From positions 372,001 to 436,000 of the forward strand of contig NZ_JAAGLY010000007.1 in NCBI RefSeq assembly GCF_010548375.1: DNA of 64,000 nucleotides. Direction: 5' to 3'. A program made the translations under genes and the position numbers. Below are positions 52,979 through 63,046 of this stretch, in pieces. The notes under the pieces were generated by a model. It worked only from the letters and a program-made list of their open reading frames with translations, had not been told where the DNA came from and did no database searches. This stretch comes from Streptomyces sp. SID13726. Its GTDB lineage: Bacteria; Actinomycetota; Actinomycetes; Streptomycetales; Streptomycetaceae. Position 1 is the stretch's first letter, and each line of letters begins with the position of its first letter.

Positions 52979-54070
52979 CTAACGGCGCTGCGAGGCGATC
53001 GCCTCGTACACCATGCCGACGAGCAGCTCGTCGGCGTCCCGGCGGCCGAACTCGGCGGCGGCGCGGGACATCTCGTACAGCCGGTGCGGATCGGCGAGCA
53101 CGGGCAGGACGTTGCCCCGGACCCAGTCCGGCGTCAGTTCCGCGTCGTCGACCAGCAGTCCGCCGCCGGCCTTGACCACCGGCTGGGCGTTCAGCCGCTG
53201 TTCGCCGTTGCCGATGGGCAGCGGGACGTAGGCGGCCGGCAGTCCGACGGCGGAGAGTTCGGCGACGGTCATCGCGCCCGCGCGGCAGAGCATCATGTCG
53301 GCCGCGGCGTACGCGAGGTCCATCCGGTCCAGGTAACTTACCGGGATGTAGGGGGGCATCCCCGGCATCTGCTGCACCTGCGGCAGTTCGTTCTTCGGAC
53401 CGACCGCGTGCAGGATCTGGATCCCGGCCTGCTGGAGCCAGGGCGCGACCTGCTGAACGACCTCGTTGAGGCGCCGGGCGCCCTGCGAGCCGCCGGAGAC
53501 CAGCAGGGTCGGCAGGTTGGGGTCGAGGCCGAACATGTGCCGGGCCTCGGGACGGGCGGCGGCCCGGTCCAGGGTGGCGATGGTGTGGCGCAGCGGGATG
53601 CCGATGTAGCGGGAGTTGCGCAGCTTGCTGTCCGGCGTGGCGACGGCGACCTGGGCGGCGTACCGGGAGCCGATCTTGTTGGCCAGGCCGGGGCGGGCGT
53701 TGGCCTCGTGGATCACGATCGGCACACCGAGCCGCTTGGCGGCGAGATAGCCGGGCAGCGCCACATAGCCGCCGAAGCCGACCACCGCGTCGGCCTTGGT
53801 GCGCTCCAGGACCTGCTCGGTGGCCTTGATCGTGCCGCGCAGCCGGCCCGGCACCGTGATCAGCTCGGGGGTGGGCTTACGCGGCAGCGGGACGGCCGGG
53901 ATGAGCGCCAGCTCGTAGCCCCGCTGCGGGACGAGCTTGGTCTCCAGGCCCCGCTCCGTGCCGAGGGCCGTGATGCCCACGCTCGGGTCCTGCCTGCGCA
54001 GGGCGTCCGCGAGGGCGAGCGCGGGCTCGATGTGGCCGGCGGTCCCCCCACCGGCGAGTACGACATGCAC
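52979..54070 (-). CDS. murG: UDP-GlcNAc:lipid I GlcNAc transferase
   Basis: MurG adds GlcNAc to lipid I on the cytoplasmic face, making lipid II. The 363-residue GT-B enzyme has GGGTAGHIEPALALAD at the N-terminus, GFGGYVALPG, HEANARPGLANK and the donor-site GGSQGARRLNEVV and CRAGAMTVAELSAVGLP motifs. It follows ftsW after six bases. Confidence 0.97.
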   Translation of the reverse strand: MHVVLAGGGTAGHIEPALALADALRRQDPSVGITALGTERGLETKLVPQRGYELALIPAVPLPRKPTPELITVPGRLRGTIKATEQVLERTKADAVVGFGGYVALPGYLAAKRLGVPIVIHEANARPGLANKIGSRYAAQVAVATPDSKLRNSRYIGIPLRHTIATLDRAAARPEARHMFGLDPNLPTLLVSGGSQGARRLNEVVQQVAPWLQQAGIQILHAVGPKNELPQVQQMPGMPPYIPVSYLDRMDLAYAAADMMLCRAGAMTVAELSAVGLPAAYVPLPIGNGEQRLNAQPVVKAGGGLLVDDAELTPDWVRGNVLPVLADPHRLYEMSRAAAEFGRRDADELLVGMVYEAIASQRR

Positions 54071-54076
54071 CGAAAT

Positions 54077-55438
54077 TCACCGCTCTCCGGACGAGCGCGC
54101 CACCGAGGCACGCCGTCGCATCGTGTTCCATCTCCGAGGCCCCCGTCCCGACGCGGCGCCTCCCGCCCGCCTTCTGCCGAAGCGGGGTTGCCGCATCGAA
54201 AGCGCCGCCCGCGCAGCGGGGTCGTCACGCGCGAACGCGATCAGCAGCCCGATGGCGAACATGGTCGGCAGCAGGGCGGACCCTCCGTAGGAGAACAGCG
54301 GGAGCGGGACACCGGCGATCGGCAGCAGGCCGAGCACCGCACCGATGTTGATCACCGCCTGAGCGGTGATCCAGGTGGTCACACCTCCCGCGGCATACCT
54401 CACGAAGGGGTCCTCCGTGCGTCCGGCCACGCGGATACCCGCATAGCCTAGAGCCGCGAAGAGGGCGAGCACCGACAGCGTCCCCGCGAGGCCCAGTTCC
54501 TCACCGGTGACGGCGAAGATGAAGTCCGTGTGGGCTTCCGGGAGTTGGCCCCATTTCTCCACACTCGCACCGAGCCCGGAACCGAAGATTCCGCCGGACG
54601 CGAGGGCGTAGATGCCGTGTACGGCCTGCCAGCAGTCGGCGGCCCCGGACTTGGGCTCGGTGGCACCGATGCAGGCCAGCCTGGCCATGCGGTTGGGGCT
54701 GGTCTTGATGAGGATCACACCGATGAACGCGGCGACCGACAGCACCCCGACGAACAGCCGGGTCGGCGCCCCCGCGAGCCACAGCAGGCCGAACAGGATC
54801 GCCGTCAGGATGATCGCCGTACCCATGTCGCCGCCGAGCATGATCAGCCCGAGCAACAGGAAGGCGACCGGCACGAGCGGCACCAGCATGTGCTTCCACT
54901 GGGTCAGCAGCTTCTTGTCCTGCTTGCGGGCCAGCAGGTCGGCCGCCCACAGCACGAGCGCCAGCTTGCCGAACTCGCTGGGCTGGATCTGGAAGGAGCC
55001 GCCGAGCGAGATCCAGTTCTGGTTGCCGTTGACCGACATCCCTATCCCCGGCACCTGCACCAGGGCCATCAGGAAGACCGCGCCCGCCAGGATCGGGTAG
55101 GCGAGCGCCCGGTGCAGCTTGACCGGCATCCGGGAGGCCAGCAGCAGCAGTCCGGCGCCGATGGAGGCGGCCAGGAACTGTTTGCGGAAGAAGAAGGAAC
55201 CCGGCAGCGACATCTGGAGCGCGGTGATCTGGGAGGCCGAGTAGACCATCACCAGACCGAGCACGGTGATCAGCAGGCTGCCGCCGAGGATCAGGTAATA
55301 GGCGGTCAGCGGCCGGTCCCAGGCGCGCTTGGCGTTGCCGTACAGCCGCTGTACGGGGTTCTCGCGGGAGGGCCGGGAGACGGCGGGTCGCCGGGGCGCC
55401 CGCTGTACGGGCGGCCCGCCGGTACGGCTACTGGGCAT
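54077..55438 (-). CDS. ftsW: Lipid II polymerase FtsW
   Basis: FtsW is the SEDS-family glycosyltransferase of the divisome, working with FtsI. The 453-residue protein has about ten membrane helices and the motifs NGNQNWISLG, QPSEFGKLALVLW, GGDMGTA and AHTDFIFAVTGEELG. Charged tails of 45 residues (N) and 40 residues (C) are cytoplasmic. I use the ATG at 55438 with GGAGG five bases upstream; a TTG lies directly before it. Confidence 0.96.
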   Translation of the reverse strand: MPSSRTGGPPVQRAPRRPAVSRPSRENPVQRLYGNAKRAWDRPLTAYYLILGGSLLITVLGLVMVYSASQITALQMSLPGSFFFRKQFLAASIGAGLLLLASRMPVKLHRALAYPILAGAVFLMALVQVPGIGMSVNGNQNWISLGGSFQIQPSEFGKLALVLWAADLLARKQDKKLLTQWKHMLVPLVPVAFLLLGLIMLGGDMGTAIILTAILFGLLWLAGAPTRLFVGVLSVAAFIGVILIKTSPNRMARLACIGATEPKSGAADCWQAVHGIYALASGGIFGSGLGASVEKWGQLPEAHTDFIFAVTGEELGLAGTLSVLALFAALGYAGIRVAGRTEDPFVRYAAGGVTTWITAQAVINIGAVLGLLPIAGVPLPLFSYGGSALLPTMFAIGLLIAFARDDPAARAALSMRQPRFGRRRAGGAASGRGPRRWNTMRRRASVARSSGER

Positions 55439-55458
55439 CAACGCCTCCGCTACGTCGG

Positions 55459-56877
55459 TCAGGAGCCGAGTTCGCGAACCGCCTCCGCGAACGCGTCACC
55501 GCGCTTGTTGTAGTTGGCGAACATGTCCATCGAGGCGCAGGCCGGGGCCAGCAGCACCGTGTCACCTGCGACGGCGAGGCGGGAGGCCTCCTGGACAGCC
55601 GCGAGCATCGCCCCAGTGTCGGTCCGGTCGAGGTCGACCACGGGTACTTCCGGGGCGTGTCGCGCCAGGGCTTCGCGGATCAGGGCGCGGTCCTGACCGA
55701 TGAGCACGGCACCGCGAAGTCGCTTTGCCGACTTGGCGACCAGCTCGTCGAAGGTCGCGCCCTTGGCGAGCCCGCCCGCGATCCACACGATCGACTCGTA
55801 CGCCGCCAACGAGGCTTCCGCCGCGTGGGTGTTGGTGGCCTTGGAGTCGTCGACGTACGCGACCGAGTCCACGTCGGCCACGTGGGCGATGCGGTGGGCG
55901 TCCGGGGTGAAGTCGCGAAGACCGTCCCGTACGGCCCTCGCGGGCACCCCGAAAGCGCGTGCGAGGGCCGCCGCGGCAAGGGCGTTGGCGATGTTGTGCG
56001 GGACCGGCGGGTTGACGTCGGAGATCTCGGCGAGCTCCTGGGCGTTCTTGTGCCGGTCCTCCACGAAGGCCCGGTCGACCAGGATGCCCTCCACGACGCC
56101 GAGTTGGGACGGCCCCGGAGCGCCGAGGGTGAAACCGACGGCCCGGCACCCCTCCTCGACGTCCGCCTCGCGCACCAGGTCCTCGGTGGCCTTGTCGGCG
56201 GTGTTGTAGACACAGGCGACCCGATTGCCCTCGTAGACACGGCCCTTGTCGCGCGCGTACGCATCCATGGAGCCGTGCCAGTCGAGGTGGTCCGGCGCGA
56301 GGTTCAGGACGGCGGCGGAGTGGGCGCGCACGGAGGGCGCCCAGTGGAGCTGATAGCTCGACAACTCCACGGCCAGCACGTCGTACCGCTCTTCGCCGAG
56401 CACCGCGTCCAGCACGGAGGTGCCGATGTTGCCGACGGCGGCGGTGCGCAGGCCCGCGGCTTTCAGGATCGACGCCAGCATCTGGGTGGTGGTCGTCTTG
56501 CCGTTGGTGCCGGTGATCGCGAGCCAGGGGGCCGCGTCGGGTCCCCTGAGCCGCCAGGCGAGTTCGACGTCGCCCCAGATCTCCACGCCGGCCGCGCGGG
56601 CCGCCTCGAACAGCGGCTTGTCCGGCTTCCAGCCGGGGGCGGTGACGACGAGTTCGGTGCCCTCGGGCAGGGTGGCGCCGTCACCGAGGCGGACGGTGAC
56701 GCCCAGCGCCTCCAACTCGGCGGCCTGCTCACGCGCGCGTGGGTCGTCGCCGTCGTTGACGACCGTGACGACGGCCCCGCGCGCGTGCAGCACCTTGGCC
56801 GCCGGGAGGCCGGAGACGCCGAGTCCGGCGACGGTGACGTGCTTGCCCTGCCAGTCGAGAGGCTCCGAGGAGGTCAC
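55459..56877 (-). CDS. murD: UDP-MurNAc-alanine:D-glutamate ligase
   Basis: MurD adds D-glutamate to UDP-MurNAc-L-alanine using ATP. The 472-residue protein has a Rossmann-like N-terminal domain (VAGLGVSGLPAAKVL), the P-loop TGTNGKTTTTQ, HLDWHGS and the C-terminal domain with AYVDDSKATNTHA. I use the GTG at 56877, which overlaps the mraY stop (56874-56877); an ATG five codons upstream (56892) is possible and would overlap mraY by 19 bases. Confidence 0.96.
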   Translation of the reverse strand: MTSSEPLDWQGKHVTVAGLGVSGLPAAKVLHARGAVVTVVNDGDDPRAREQAAELEALGVTVRLGDGATLPEGTELVVTAPGWKPDKPLFEAARAAGVEIWGDVELAWRLRGPDAAPWLAITGTNGKTTTTQMLASILKAAGLRTAAVGNIGTSVLDAVLGEERYDVLAVELSSYQLHWAPSVRAHSAAVLNLAPDHLDWHGSMDAYARDKGRVYEGNRVACVYNTADKATEDLVREADVEEGCRAVGFTLGAPGPSQLGVVEGILVDRAFVEDRHKNAQELAEISDVNPPVPHNIANALAAAALARAFGVPARAVRDGLRDFTPDAHRIAHVADVDSVAYVDDSKATNTHAAEASLAAYESIVWIAGGLAKGATFDELVAKSAKRLRGAVLIGQDRALIREALARHAPEVPVVDLDRTDTGAMLAAVQEASRLAVAGDTVLLAPACASMDMFANYNKRGDAFAEAVRELGS

Positions 56878-57947
56878 TTTTCCGCTGCCCATCCCGCGTA
56901 GAAGAGGCCCAGGCCGACGATCACACAGATGCCCTGGATGATCCAGAAACGGACCACGACCAAGACCTCGGACCAGCCCTTGAGTTCGAAGTGGTGCTGG
57001 AGCGGTGCCATGCGGAACACGCGCTTCCCGGTGAGCCGGAAGGAGCCGACCTGGATGACGACCGACATCGTGATGAGGACGAACAGACCGCCCATGATGG
57101 CGACCAGCAGCTCGGTGCGGGAGCAGATGGCGAGGCCGGTGAGGACACCGCCGAGCGCGAGCGAACCGGTGTCGCCCATGAAGATCTTGGCCGGCGAGGT
57201 GTTCCACCACAGGAAGCCGAGACAGGCGCCCATCAGCGCGGAGGCGATGACCGCGAGGTCCAGCGGATCGCGCACCTCGTAACAGGCGTGCGGGTTGGTC
57301 AGGGTCTGCGCGTTGGCGCAGGACTCCTGGAACTGCCAGACGCCGATGAACGTGTACGCGCCGAAGACCAGCACCGAGGCACCGGTGGCCAGGCCGTCCA
57401 GACCGTCCGTCAGGTTCACGCCGTTCGACATCGCGAGGATCATGAACAGCGCCCAGACCACGAAGAGGATCGGGCCGATCTTCCAGCCGAAGTCGGTGAT
57501 GAACGACAGCCGCGTCGAAGCCGGGGTGTTGTTGTGGGCGTCGGGGAACATCAGCGCGAGCACCGCGAAGCTGATGCCGACGATCAGCTGGCCGGCCATC
57601 TTCGCCTTGGCCCGGAGGCCCAGCGAACGCCGCTTGACGATCTTGATGTAGTCGTCGAGGAAGCCGACCAGGCCCATGCCGCACATCAGGCCGAGCACCA
57701 GCAGACCCGAGTAGGTCGGGGGGTAGCCGGTGATGATCTTCGACAGGAAGTACGCGGCGACCGTCGCCAGGATGAAGGCGATACCGCCCATCGTCGGCGT
57801 ACCGCGCTTGCTGCCGTGCGTGCGCGGGCCGTCGTCCCGGATGTACTGGCCGTAACCCTTGCGCGCGAGCAGCTTGATCAGCAGCGGGGTGCCGACCAGG
57901 GTCAGGAAGAGGCCGATGACTCCTGAGAACAGGATCTGCTTCATCAT
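56874..57947 (-). CDS. mraY: Phospho-MurNAc-pentapeptide transferase
   Basis: MraY makes lipid I from UDP-MurNAc-pentapeptide and undecaprenyl phosphate. The 357-residue protein has ten membrane helices and the Mg2+-binding motifs LDDYIKIVKRRS and NLTDGLDGLATG, and a histidine-rich loop MAPLQHHFELKGWSE. The ATG start overlaps the murF stop (ATGA, 57944-57947). Confidence 0.97.
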   Translation of the reverse strand: MMKQILFSGVIGLFLTLVGTPLLIKLLARKGYGQYIRDDGPRTHGSKRGTPTMGGIAFILATVAAYFLSKIITGYPPTYSGLLVLGLMCGMGLVGFLDDYIKIVKRRSLGLRAKAKMAGQLIVGISFAVLALMFPDAHNNTPASTRLSFITDFGWKIGPILFVVWALFMILAMSNGVNLTDGLDGLATGASVLVFGAYTFIGVWQFQESCANAQTLTNPHACYEVRDPLDLAVIASALMGACLGFLWWNTSPAKIFMGDTGSLALGGVLTGLAICSRTELLVAIMGGLFVLITMSVVIQVGSFRLTGKRVFRMAPLQHHFELKGWSEVLVVVRFWIIQGICVIVGLGLFYAGWAAEK

Positions 57948-59344
57948 CGGACGGCAACCTCACCCTCGGCACCGAGCAGCGCCTCGGCGACGCTTTCCAG
58001 CCCGACCGACCGGGACGCCTTCACGAGTACGACGTCTCCCGGACGCAACTCGCTGCGCAGCAGGTCGACAGCCGCCTGTGCGTCGGACACGTGCACCGAC
58101 TCCTCACCCCACGAACCCTCGTTGTATGCGCCCAGTTGCAGCCAGGACGCTTCCCTGCCCCCGACCGCGACGAGCTTGCCGACATTGAGCCGGACAGCGA
58201 GCCGTCCGACCGCGTCGTGCTCGGCGAGCGCCTCGTCCCCGAGCTCGGCCATCTTGCCGAGCACCGCCCAGGTCCGCCGCCCCGTGCCCATCGCCGCGAG
58301 CGCGCGCAAGGCCGCTCGCATGGACTCGGGGTTCGCGTTGTAGGCGTCGTTGACGATGGTCACGCCGTCCGGGCGCTCGGTGACCTCCATACGCCAGCGG
58401 GAGAGGGAGCCCGCCTCGGAGAGCGCGGTGGCGATCTCGGTTGCGGACATGCCCAGCTCATGGGCGACGGCGGCCGCGGCGAGCGCGTTCGACACGTGGT
58501 GCTCACCGTACAGGCGCATGGTCACTTCGCTTGCACCGGAGGGTGTGCGAAGCCTGAAGGCGGGCTGTCCGGTGTCCGTGAGTCGTACGTTCTCGGCGCG
58601 TACGTCCGCTTCGCCGGACTCTCCGAAAAGGATCACCTTCGCCTTCGTACGGGACGCCATGGCCCGTACGAGGGGATCGTCGGCGTTGAGGATCGCGGTG
58701 CCGTCCTCGGGGAGGGCCTCCACGAGCTCGCCCTTGGCCTGCGCGATCTGCTCCCGGCCGCCGAACTCGCCGATGTGGGCGGTGCCGACGTTGAGGACGA
58801 GGCCGATCTTCGGGGGCGTCAGATCCGTGAGGTAGGCGATGTGCCCGATGCCGCGGGCGCCCATCTCCAGGACGAGGAAGCGGGTCTCCTCGGTGGCGGT
58901 GAGCGCGGTGAGCGGCAGCCCGATCTCGTTGTTGAGCGAGCCCGGTGTGAACACCGTCGGCGCCTTGCTGCGCAGCACCTGCGCGATCAGGTCCTTGGTG
59001 CTGGTCTTGCCGGCCGAGCCGGTGAGGGCGACGAGGGTCGCGCCGAGGCGTCGTACGACATGACGCGCGAGGGCGCCGAGAGCCGTCTGGACGTCCTCGA
59101 CGACGATCGAGGGCACGCCGACGGGGCGCTGGGCCAGTACGGCCACCGCGCCCGCTCCGACGGCCTGTTCCGCGTAGTCGTGGCCGTCGACGCGCTCTCC
59201 CACGAAGGCGGCGAACAGACTGCCGTCCGCCACCTGCCGGGAGTCGATGACGACGGGCCCGTGCACCTGCGCCGACGGATCCGGTATGTCGTGCGTCTGC
59301 CCGCCGACGACTGAGGCGATCTCGGCGAGAGAGAGGGCGATCAC
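57944..59344 (-). CDS. murF: UDP-MurNAc-tripeptide:D-Ala-D-Ala ligase
   Basis: MurF adds the D-Ala-D-Ala dipeptide. The 466-residue protein has the N-terminal domain starting IALSLAEIASVVGG, the P-loop TGSAGKTSTKD, NEIGLPLT and NDAYNANPESM in the C-terminal domain. The GTG at 59344 is four bases after the murE stop. The mraY gene follows with a four-base overlap. Confidence 0.96.
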   Translation of the reverse strand: MIALSLAEIASVVGGQTHDIPDPSAQVHGPVVIDSRQVADGSLFAAFVGERVDGHDYAEQAVGAGAVAVLAQRPVGVPSIVVEDVQTALGALARHVVRRLGATLVALTGSAGKTSTKDLIAQVLRSKAPTVFTPGSLNNEIGLPLTALTATEETRFLVLEMGARGIGHIAYLTDLTPPKIGLVLNVGTAHIGEFGGREQIAQAKGELVEALPEDGTAILNADDPLVRAMASRTKAKVILFGESGEADVRAENVRLTDTGQPAFRLRTPSGASEVTMRLYGEHHVSNALAAAAVAHELGMSATEIATALSEAGSLSRWRMEVTERPDGVTIVNDAYNANPESMRAALRALAAMGTGRRTWAVLGKMAELGDEALAEHDAVGRLAVRLNVGKLVAVGGREASWLQLGAYNEGSWGEESVHVSDAQAAVDLLRSELRPGDVVLVKASRSVGLESVAEALLGAEGEVAVR

Positions 59345-59348
59345 AAGT

Positions 59349-61004
59349 TCATCCCTGGGTCTTCTGGATGGCTTCTCGAAGCACCTGGCGGTCGTCGAAG
59401 GGACGGACCACCCCGGCGATGTCCTGGCCCTGCTCATGGCCCTTGCCCGCGACCAGCACGGTGTCTCCGGGCCGTGCTCGGGCGACGGCTGCGGCGATCG
59501 CGGCGGCCCGGTCCTCGAAGACCTGGACCTCGCCGCGCTCGTGTACTGGCACGGACGCCGCGCCCTCGAGCATGGTTGCGAGAATCGCGAGGGGGTCCTC
59601 GGAGCGGGGGTTGTCGGAGGTCAGTACGGCGGTGTCGGCGAGGAGGACGTCGGCGGCGCCCATCGGCCCGCGCTTGGTCCGGTCGCGGTCGCCGCCGCAG
59701 CCCAGCACGATGTGCACCTTGCCCTCGGTGACCTTGCGCAGGGCGCGCAGGACCGATTCGACGGCGTCCGTCTTGTGGGCGTAGTCCACGACCGCCAGGT
59801 AGGGCTGTCCGGCGTCCACGCGCTCCAGCCGGCCCGGCACGCCCGGCACCGCGGCGACGCCGTCGGCGGCGGTCTGCGGGTCGAGGCCCGCGGCGGCCAG
59901 GGCGACGATCGCGGCGAGGGTGTTCGCCACGTTGAACGGGCCCGCCAGCGGCGACCTGGCGGTGATCCGCTCGTCCTCGGGGCCGATCACGGTGAACGTC
60001 GAGTCCATCGGGCCGACCTGGACGTCCGCGGCACGCCAGTCGGCGTCGGGGTGGCCCTCGGCGGAGAAGGTGACGACCGGGACCGTGGCTTCCTTGGCGA
60101 GCCTGCGGCCGTACTCGTCATCGAGGTTGACGACGCCGAGACGGCTGCGTTTCGGCGTGAACAACTGGGCCTTCGCCTGGAAGTAGTCCTCCATGTCGGA
60201 GTGGAACTCCATGTGCTCCGGGCTCAGGTTGGTGAAGACGCCGATGTCGAAGACACAGCCGTCGACCCGGCCGAGGACCAGCGCGTGGCTGGAGACCTCC
60301 ATGGCGACCGCCTCGACACCGCGCTCGCGCATGACCGCGAACAGGGCCTGGAGGTCGGTGGCTTCGGGGGTGGTGCGCTCCGACTTGATGCGCTCGTCGC
60401 CGACGCGCATCTCGACGGTGCCGATGAGCCCGGTACTGCGGGTGGTGCGCAGACCGCCCTCGACGAGGTACGCCGTGGTGGTCTTGCCGCTGGTACCGGT
60501 GATGCCGATCTGGAGCAGGTCCCGGCCCGGGTGGCCGTAGATCGTGGCCGCCAGTTCGCCCATCCCCGCGCGCGGGTCGTCGACGACCAGGACCGGAAGT
60601 CCGGTCGCGGCGGCCCGCTCTGCGCCCGTCGGGTCGGTCAGCACCGCGACCGCGCCGAGGCCGACGGCCTGGGTGACGAAGTCGGCGCCGTGCAGCCGGG
60701 CACCGGGGAGGGCGGCGTACAGGTCGCCGGGGCGTACCGCGCGCGAGTCATGGGTGATGCCCGTGACCTCGGCGGCGGATTCCGGCCTGGCGGCACCCAG
60801 CTGATCGGCGAGCTCCGCGAGGGGTGTTGCGGAGACCCGGACCGGCCGGGGCGGTCCCGGAAAGGTCACGGGTGCGCCCTTCTGGGTGGTTTGGGACTGA
60901 TCAGCGTGTGGCACGGCGGTGAGCGTACCGGGCGCACCCGCTTCGGAGCGAAGTGAGGGGCGGGGCGCGCCCTGGTTCCCGGCGTCGGAGGTGATCGTCG
61001 TCAC
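59349..61004 (-). CDS. murE: UDP-MurNAc-dipeptide:diaminopimelate ligase
   Basis: MurE adds the third residue of the stem peptide. The DNPRSEDP motif in the C-terminal domain is typical of enzymes using diaminopimelate (Streptomyces walls contain the LL form). The P-loop reads TGTSGKTTTAY. The 551-residue length includes an N-terminal extension of about 45 polar residues if the GTG at 61004 is used; a GTG at 60869 (VTFPGPPRPV) would give about 506 residues and cannot be ruled out. Confidence 0.95.
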   Translation of the reverse strand: MTTITSDAGNQGAPRPSLRSEAGAPGTLTAVPHADQSQTTQKGAPVTFPGPPRPVRVSATPLAELADQLGAARPESAAEVTGITHDSRAVRPGDLYAALPGARLHGADFVTQAVGLGAVAVLTDPTGAERAAATGLPVLVVDDPRAGMGELAATIYGHPGRDLLQIGITGTSGKTTTAYLVEGGLRTTRSTGLIGTVEMRVGDERIKSERTTPEATDLQALFAVMRERGVEAVAMEVSSHALVLGRVDGCVFDIGVFTNLSPEHMEFHSDMEDYFQAKAQLFTPKRSRLGVVNLDDEYGRRLAKEATVPVVTFSAEGHPDADWRAADVQVGPMDSTFTVIGPEDERITARSPLAGPFNVANTLAAIVALAAAGLDPQTAADGVAAVPGVPGRLERVDAGQPYLAVVDYAHKTDAVESVLRALRKVTEGKVHIVLGCGGDRDRTKRGPMGAADVLLADTAVLTSDNPRSEDPLAILATMLEGAASVPVHERGEVQVFEDRAAAIAAAVARARPGDTVLVAGKGHEQGQDIAGVVRPFDDRQVLREAIQKTQG

Positions 61005-61060
61005 GAGGTGGTTCCTGGTGGCCTTTCCGAGGTGCGGACGAGGTGGTGAGGCGCCGCTGA

Positions 61061-63046
61061 TCAGGGCGAGTAGGTGACGGGCAGCTTCGCGGCCTTCGCC
61101 CCCGTGGGCGGGACCTGGAGGGTCTTCAGGGCGAACTCCATGACCTGCTTGTAGACGGGCCCGCAGATCTGGCCGCCGAAGTAACTGCCCTTCGTGGCGT
61201 TCTGGATGGCGCAGTAGACGGTGATCCGGGGCTTGTCCGCGGGCGCGAATCCGGCGAACGACGAGGTGTAGCCCTTGTACTTGCCGGTGGCCGGATCCAC
61301 GCGGTTGGCCGTACCCGTCTTGCCCGCGACCCGGTAGCCGGGGATGCGCGCCTTGGTGCCGGTGCCCTCCTGGTCGTCCACGACGGACTCCAGCATCTGG
61401 GCGAGGGTCCTGGCCGTCTTGGCGCTGACGACCCTTGTCTCCTTGGGCTTCGCGGCCGGGGTGAAGCGTCCGTCGGGTCCCTTCGTGCCGCGCACGAGCG
61501 TGGGTTCGATCCGGACACCGCCGTTGGCGATCGTCGAGTAGACGGACGCGGCCTGCATCGCGTTGAGGGAGACGCCCTGGCCGAAAGGAATCGTGTACTG
61601 CTGCGAGGTCGACCAGTCGGCGGGCTTGGCGAGGATGCCCGGGGTCTCGCCGGGGAAGTCGAGGCCGCTGTAGCTGCCGAGGCCGAACTTGCGCAGATAG
61701 GAGTAGAGGACCTGGTTGGCCTGCGCCTGGGTCCTGCCGAGCTGGCCGGTCGCCAGGATGGTGCCGATGTTGCTGGACTTGGCGAGCACGCCGTTGAGCG
61801 TGAGGTACCAGGTCGGGTGGTCGATGTCGTCCTTGAAGAGCCGGTCGCCGCGGTGCAGCCGGTTGGGCACGATCACGTGCGTCTGCGGGGTGGCCACGCC
61901 CTGTTGCAGTACGGCGGCCATCGACATGATCTTGGCGGTGGAACCGGGCTCGTAGGCGTCCTGGAGGGCCGCGTTGCCCATGTTCACCGAACTCGCCTTC
62001 GACAGGTCGTTGGGGTCGAAGCCGGGCGCGTTGGCCATGGCCAGGACCTGTCCGGTCCGGGTGTCCTGCACTATCACGTACCCGCGGTCCGCCTTGGACT
62101 CCTTCACCTGGTCGGTGATGGCCTGCTGGGCGGCCCACTGGATGTCCCGGTCGATGGTGAGCTCGACGTCGCTGCCGGGCACCGCGGGCGTCTCGGTGGA
62201 GCCCACGGTGGGCACCTGGCGGCCGCCGGACTGGGCGTAGCGGATCTTGCCGTCCTTGCCGGCCAGCAGGCTGTTCAGCTGCTGCTCGACCCCGCCGCCG
62301 CCCTTGCCGTCGGCGTTGACCCAGCCCAGTATCCCGGCGGCGAGGTCGCCGTTGGGGTACACGCGTTTGGTCGTCGGCACCGAGAGCACGCCCGCGAGGA
62401 CGTTGGCCGTGCCCGGGTCGGTCTCCGACTTGGCCGCGAGCGCGGACCTCAGGTCCTTGATCTGCTTCCAGACCTGCGGGGTCTGCCGGTTGGCGAGCAG
62501 GACGTAGCGCAGCTTCTTGTCCGCCGGCCGCAGCTTCTTGACGATCGTCTCCTGGTCCTGGCCCAGGATCGGGGCGAGCAGGGCGGCCGCCTGCTCGGGA
62601 CCGTCGTCGACCTTCAGCTGCTTGCGGGTGAACAGCGTCGGGTCGGCCGTGATGTCGTACGCGTCCTCGCTGGTCGCGAGGGCCACGCCGTCCCGGTCGG
62701 TGATCCCGCCGCGCTCGGCGGCCAGCGTGTAGCCGACGTACCGGTTCTGCTCGGCCTTGGCCGCGTACGTGCTCGCGTCGACGGCCTGCACCTGGAGCAG
62801 TCGTACGACGAAGGCGGCCAGCACCAGGGTCAGCGCGAGGCCGACCAGGCGCAGCCGGGGGCGGGGACTGCCCAGCCGGATCGTCTTGGGGGCCGCGGCC
62901 CGGGGCGCCGCGGGGCGCCGGGCCGGGCGGGCGCCGGGGCCCGGGCGCGGCCGGCCCACGGGGCGGGCGGAGCGCTCGGGGCGCGCGGGTCCGGGCACGC
63001 GGCGGCGGGGCGGCTGCCTGCCGAAGTCGTCGGACACTTCCGTCAC
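61061..63046 (-). CDS. ftsI: Division-specific penicillin-binding protein 3-like transpeptidase
   Basis: FtsI is the septal transpeptidase that pairs with FtsW. The 661-residue protein has a Pro/Arg-rich cytoplasmic tail of about 65 residues, one membrane helix (about 66-86), a dimerisation domain and the transpeptidase domain with Ser369-Thr-Ala-Lys372, Ser424-Ser-Asn426 and Lys576-Thr-Gly-Thr. The GTG start overlaps the ftsL stop (GTGA, 63043-63046). Confidence 0.96.
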   Translation of the reverse strand: MTEVSDDFGRQPPRRRVPGPARPERSARPVGRPRPGPGARPARRPAAPRAAAPKTIRLGSPRPRLRLVGLALTLVLAAFVVRLLQVQAVDASTYAAKAEQNRYVGYTLAAERGGITDRDGVALATSEDAYDITADPTLFTRKQLKVDDGPEQAAALLAPILGQDQETIVKKLRPADKKLRYVLLANRQTPQVWKQIKDLRSALAAKSETDPGTANVLAGVLSVPTTKRVYPNGDLAAGILGWVNADGKGGGGVEQQLNSLLAGKDGKIRYAQSGGRQVPTVGSTETPAVPGSDVELTIDRDIQWAAQQAITDQVKESKADRGYVIVQDTRTGQVLAMANAPGFDPNDLSKASSVNMGNAALQDAYEPGSTAKIMSMAAVLQQGVATPQTHVIVPNRLHRGDRLFKDDIDHPTWYLTLNGVLAKSSNIGTILATGQLGRTQAQANQVLYSYLRKFGLGSYSGLDFPGETPGILAKPADWSTSQQYTIPFGQGVSLNAMQAASVYSTIANGGVRIEPTLVRGTKGPDGRFTPAAKPKETRVVSAKTARTLAQMLESVVDDQEGTGTKARIPGYRVAGKTGTANRVDPATGKYKGYTSSFAGFAPADKPRITVYCAIQNATKGSYFGGQICGPVYKQVMEFALKTLQVPPTGAKAAKLPVTYSP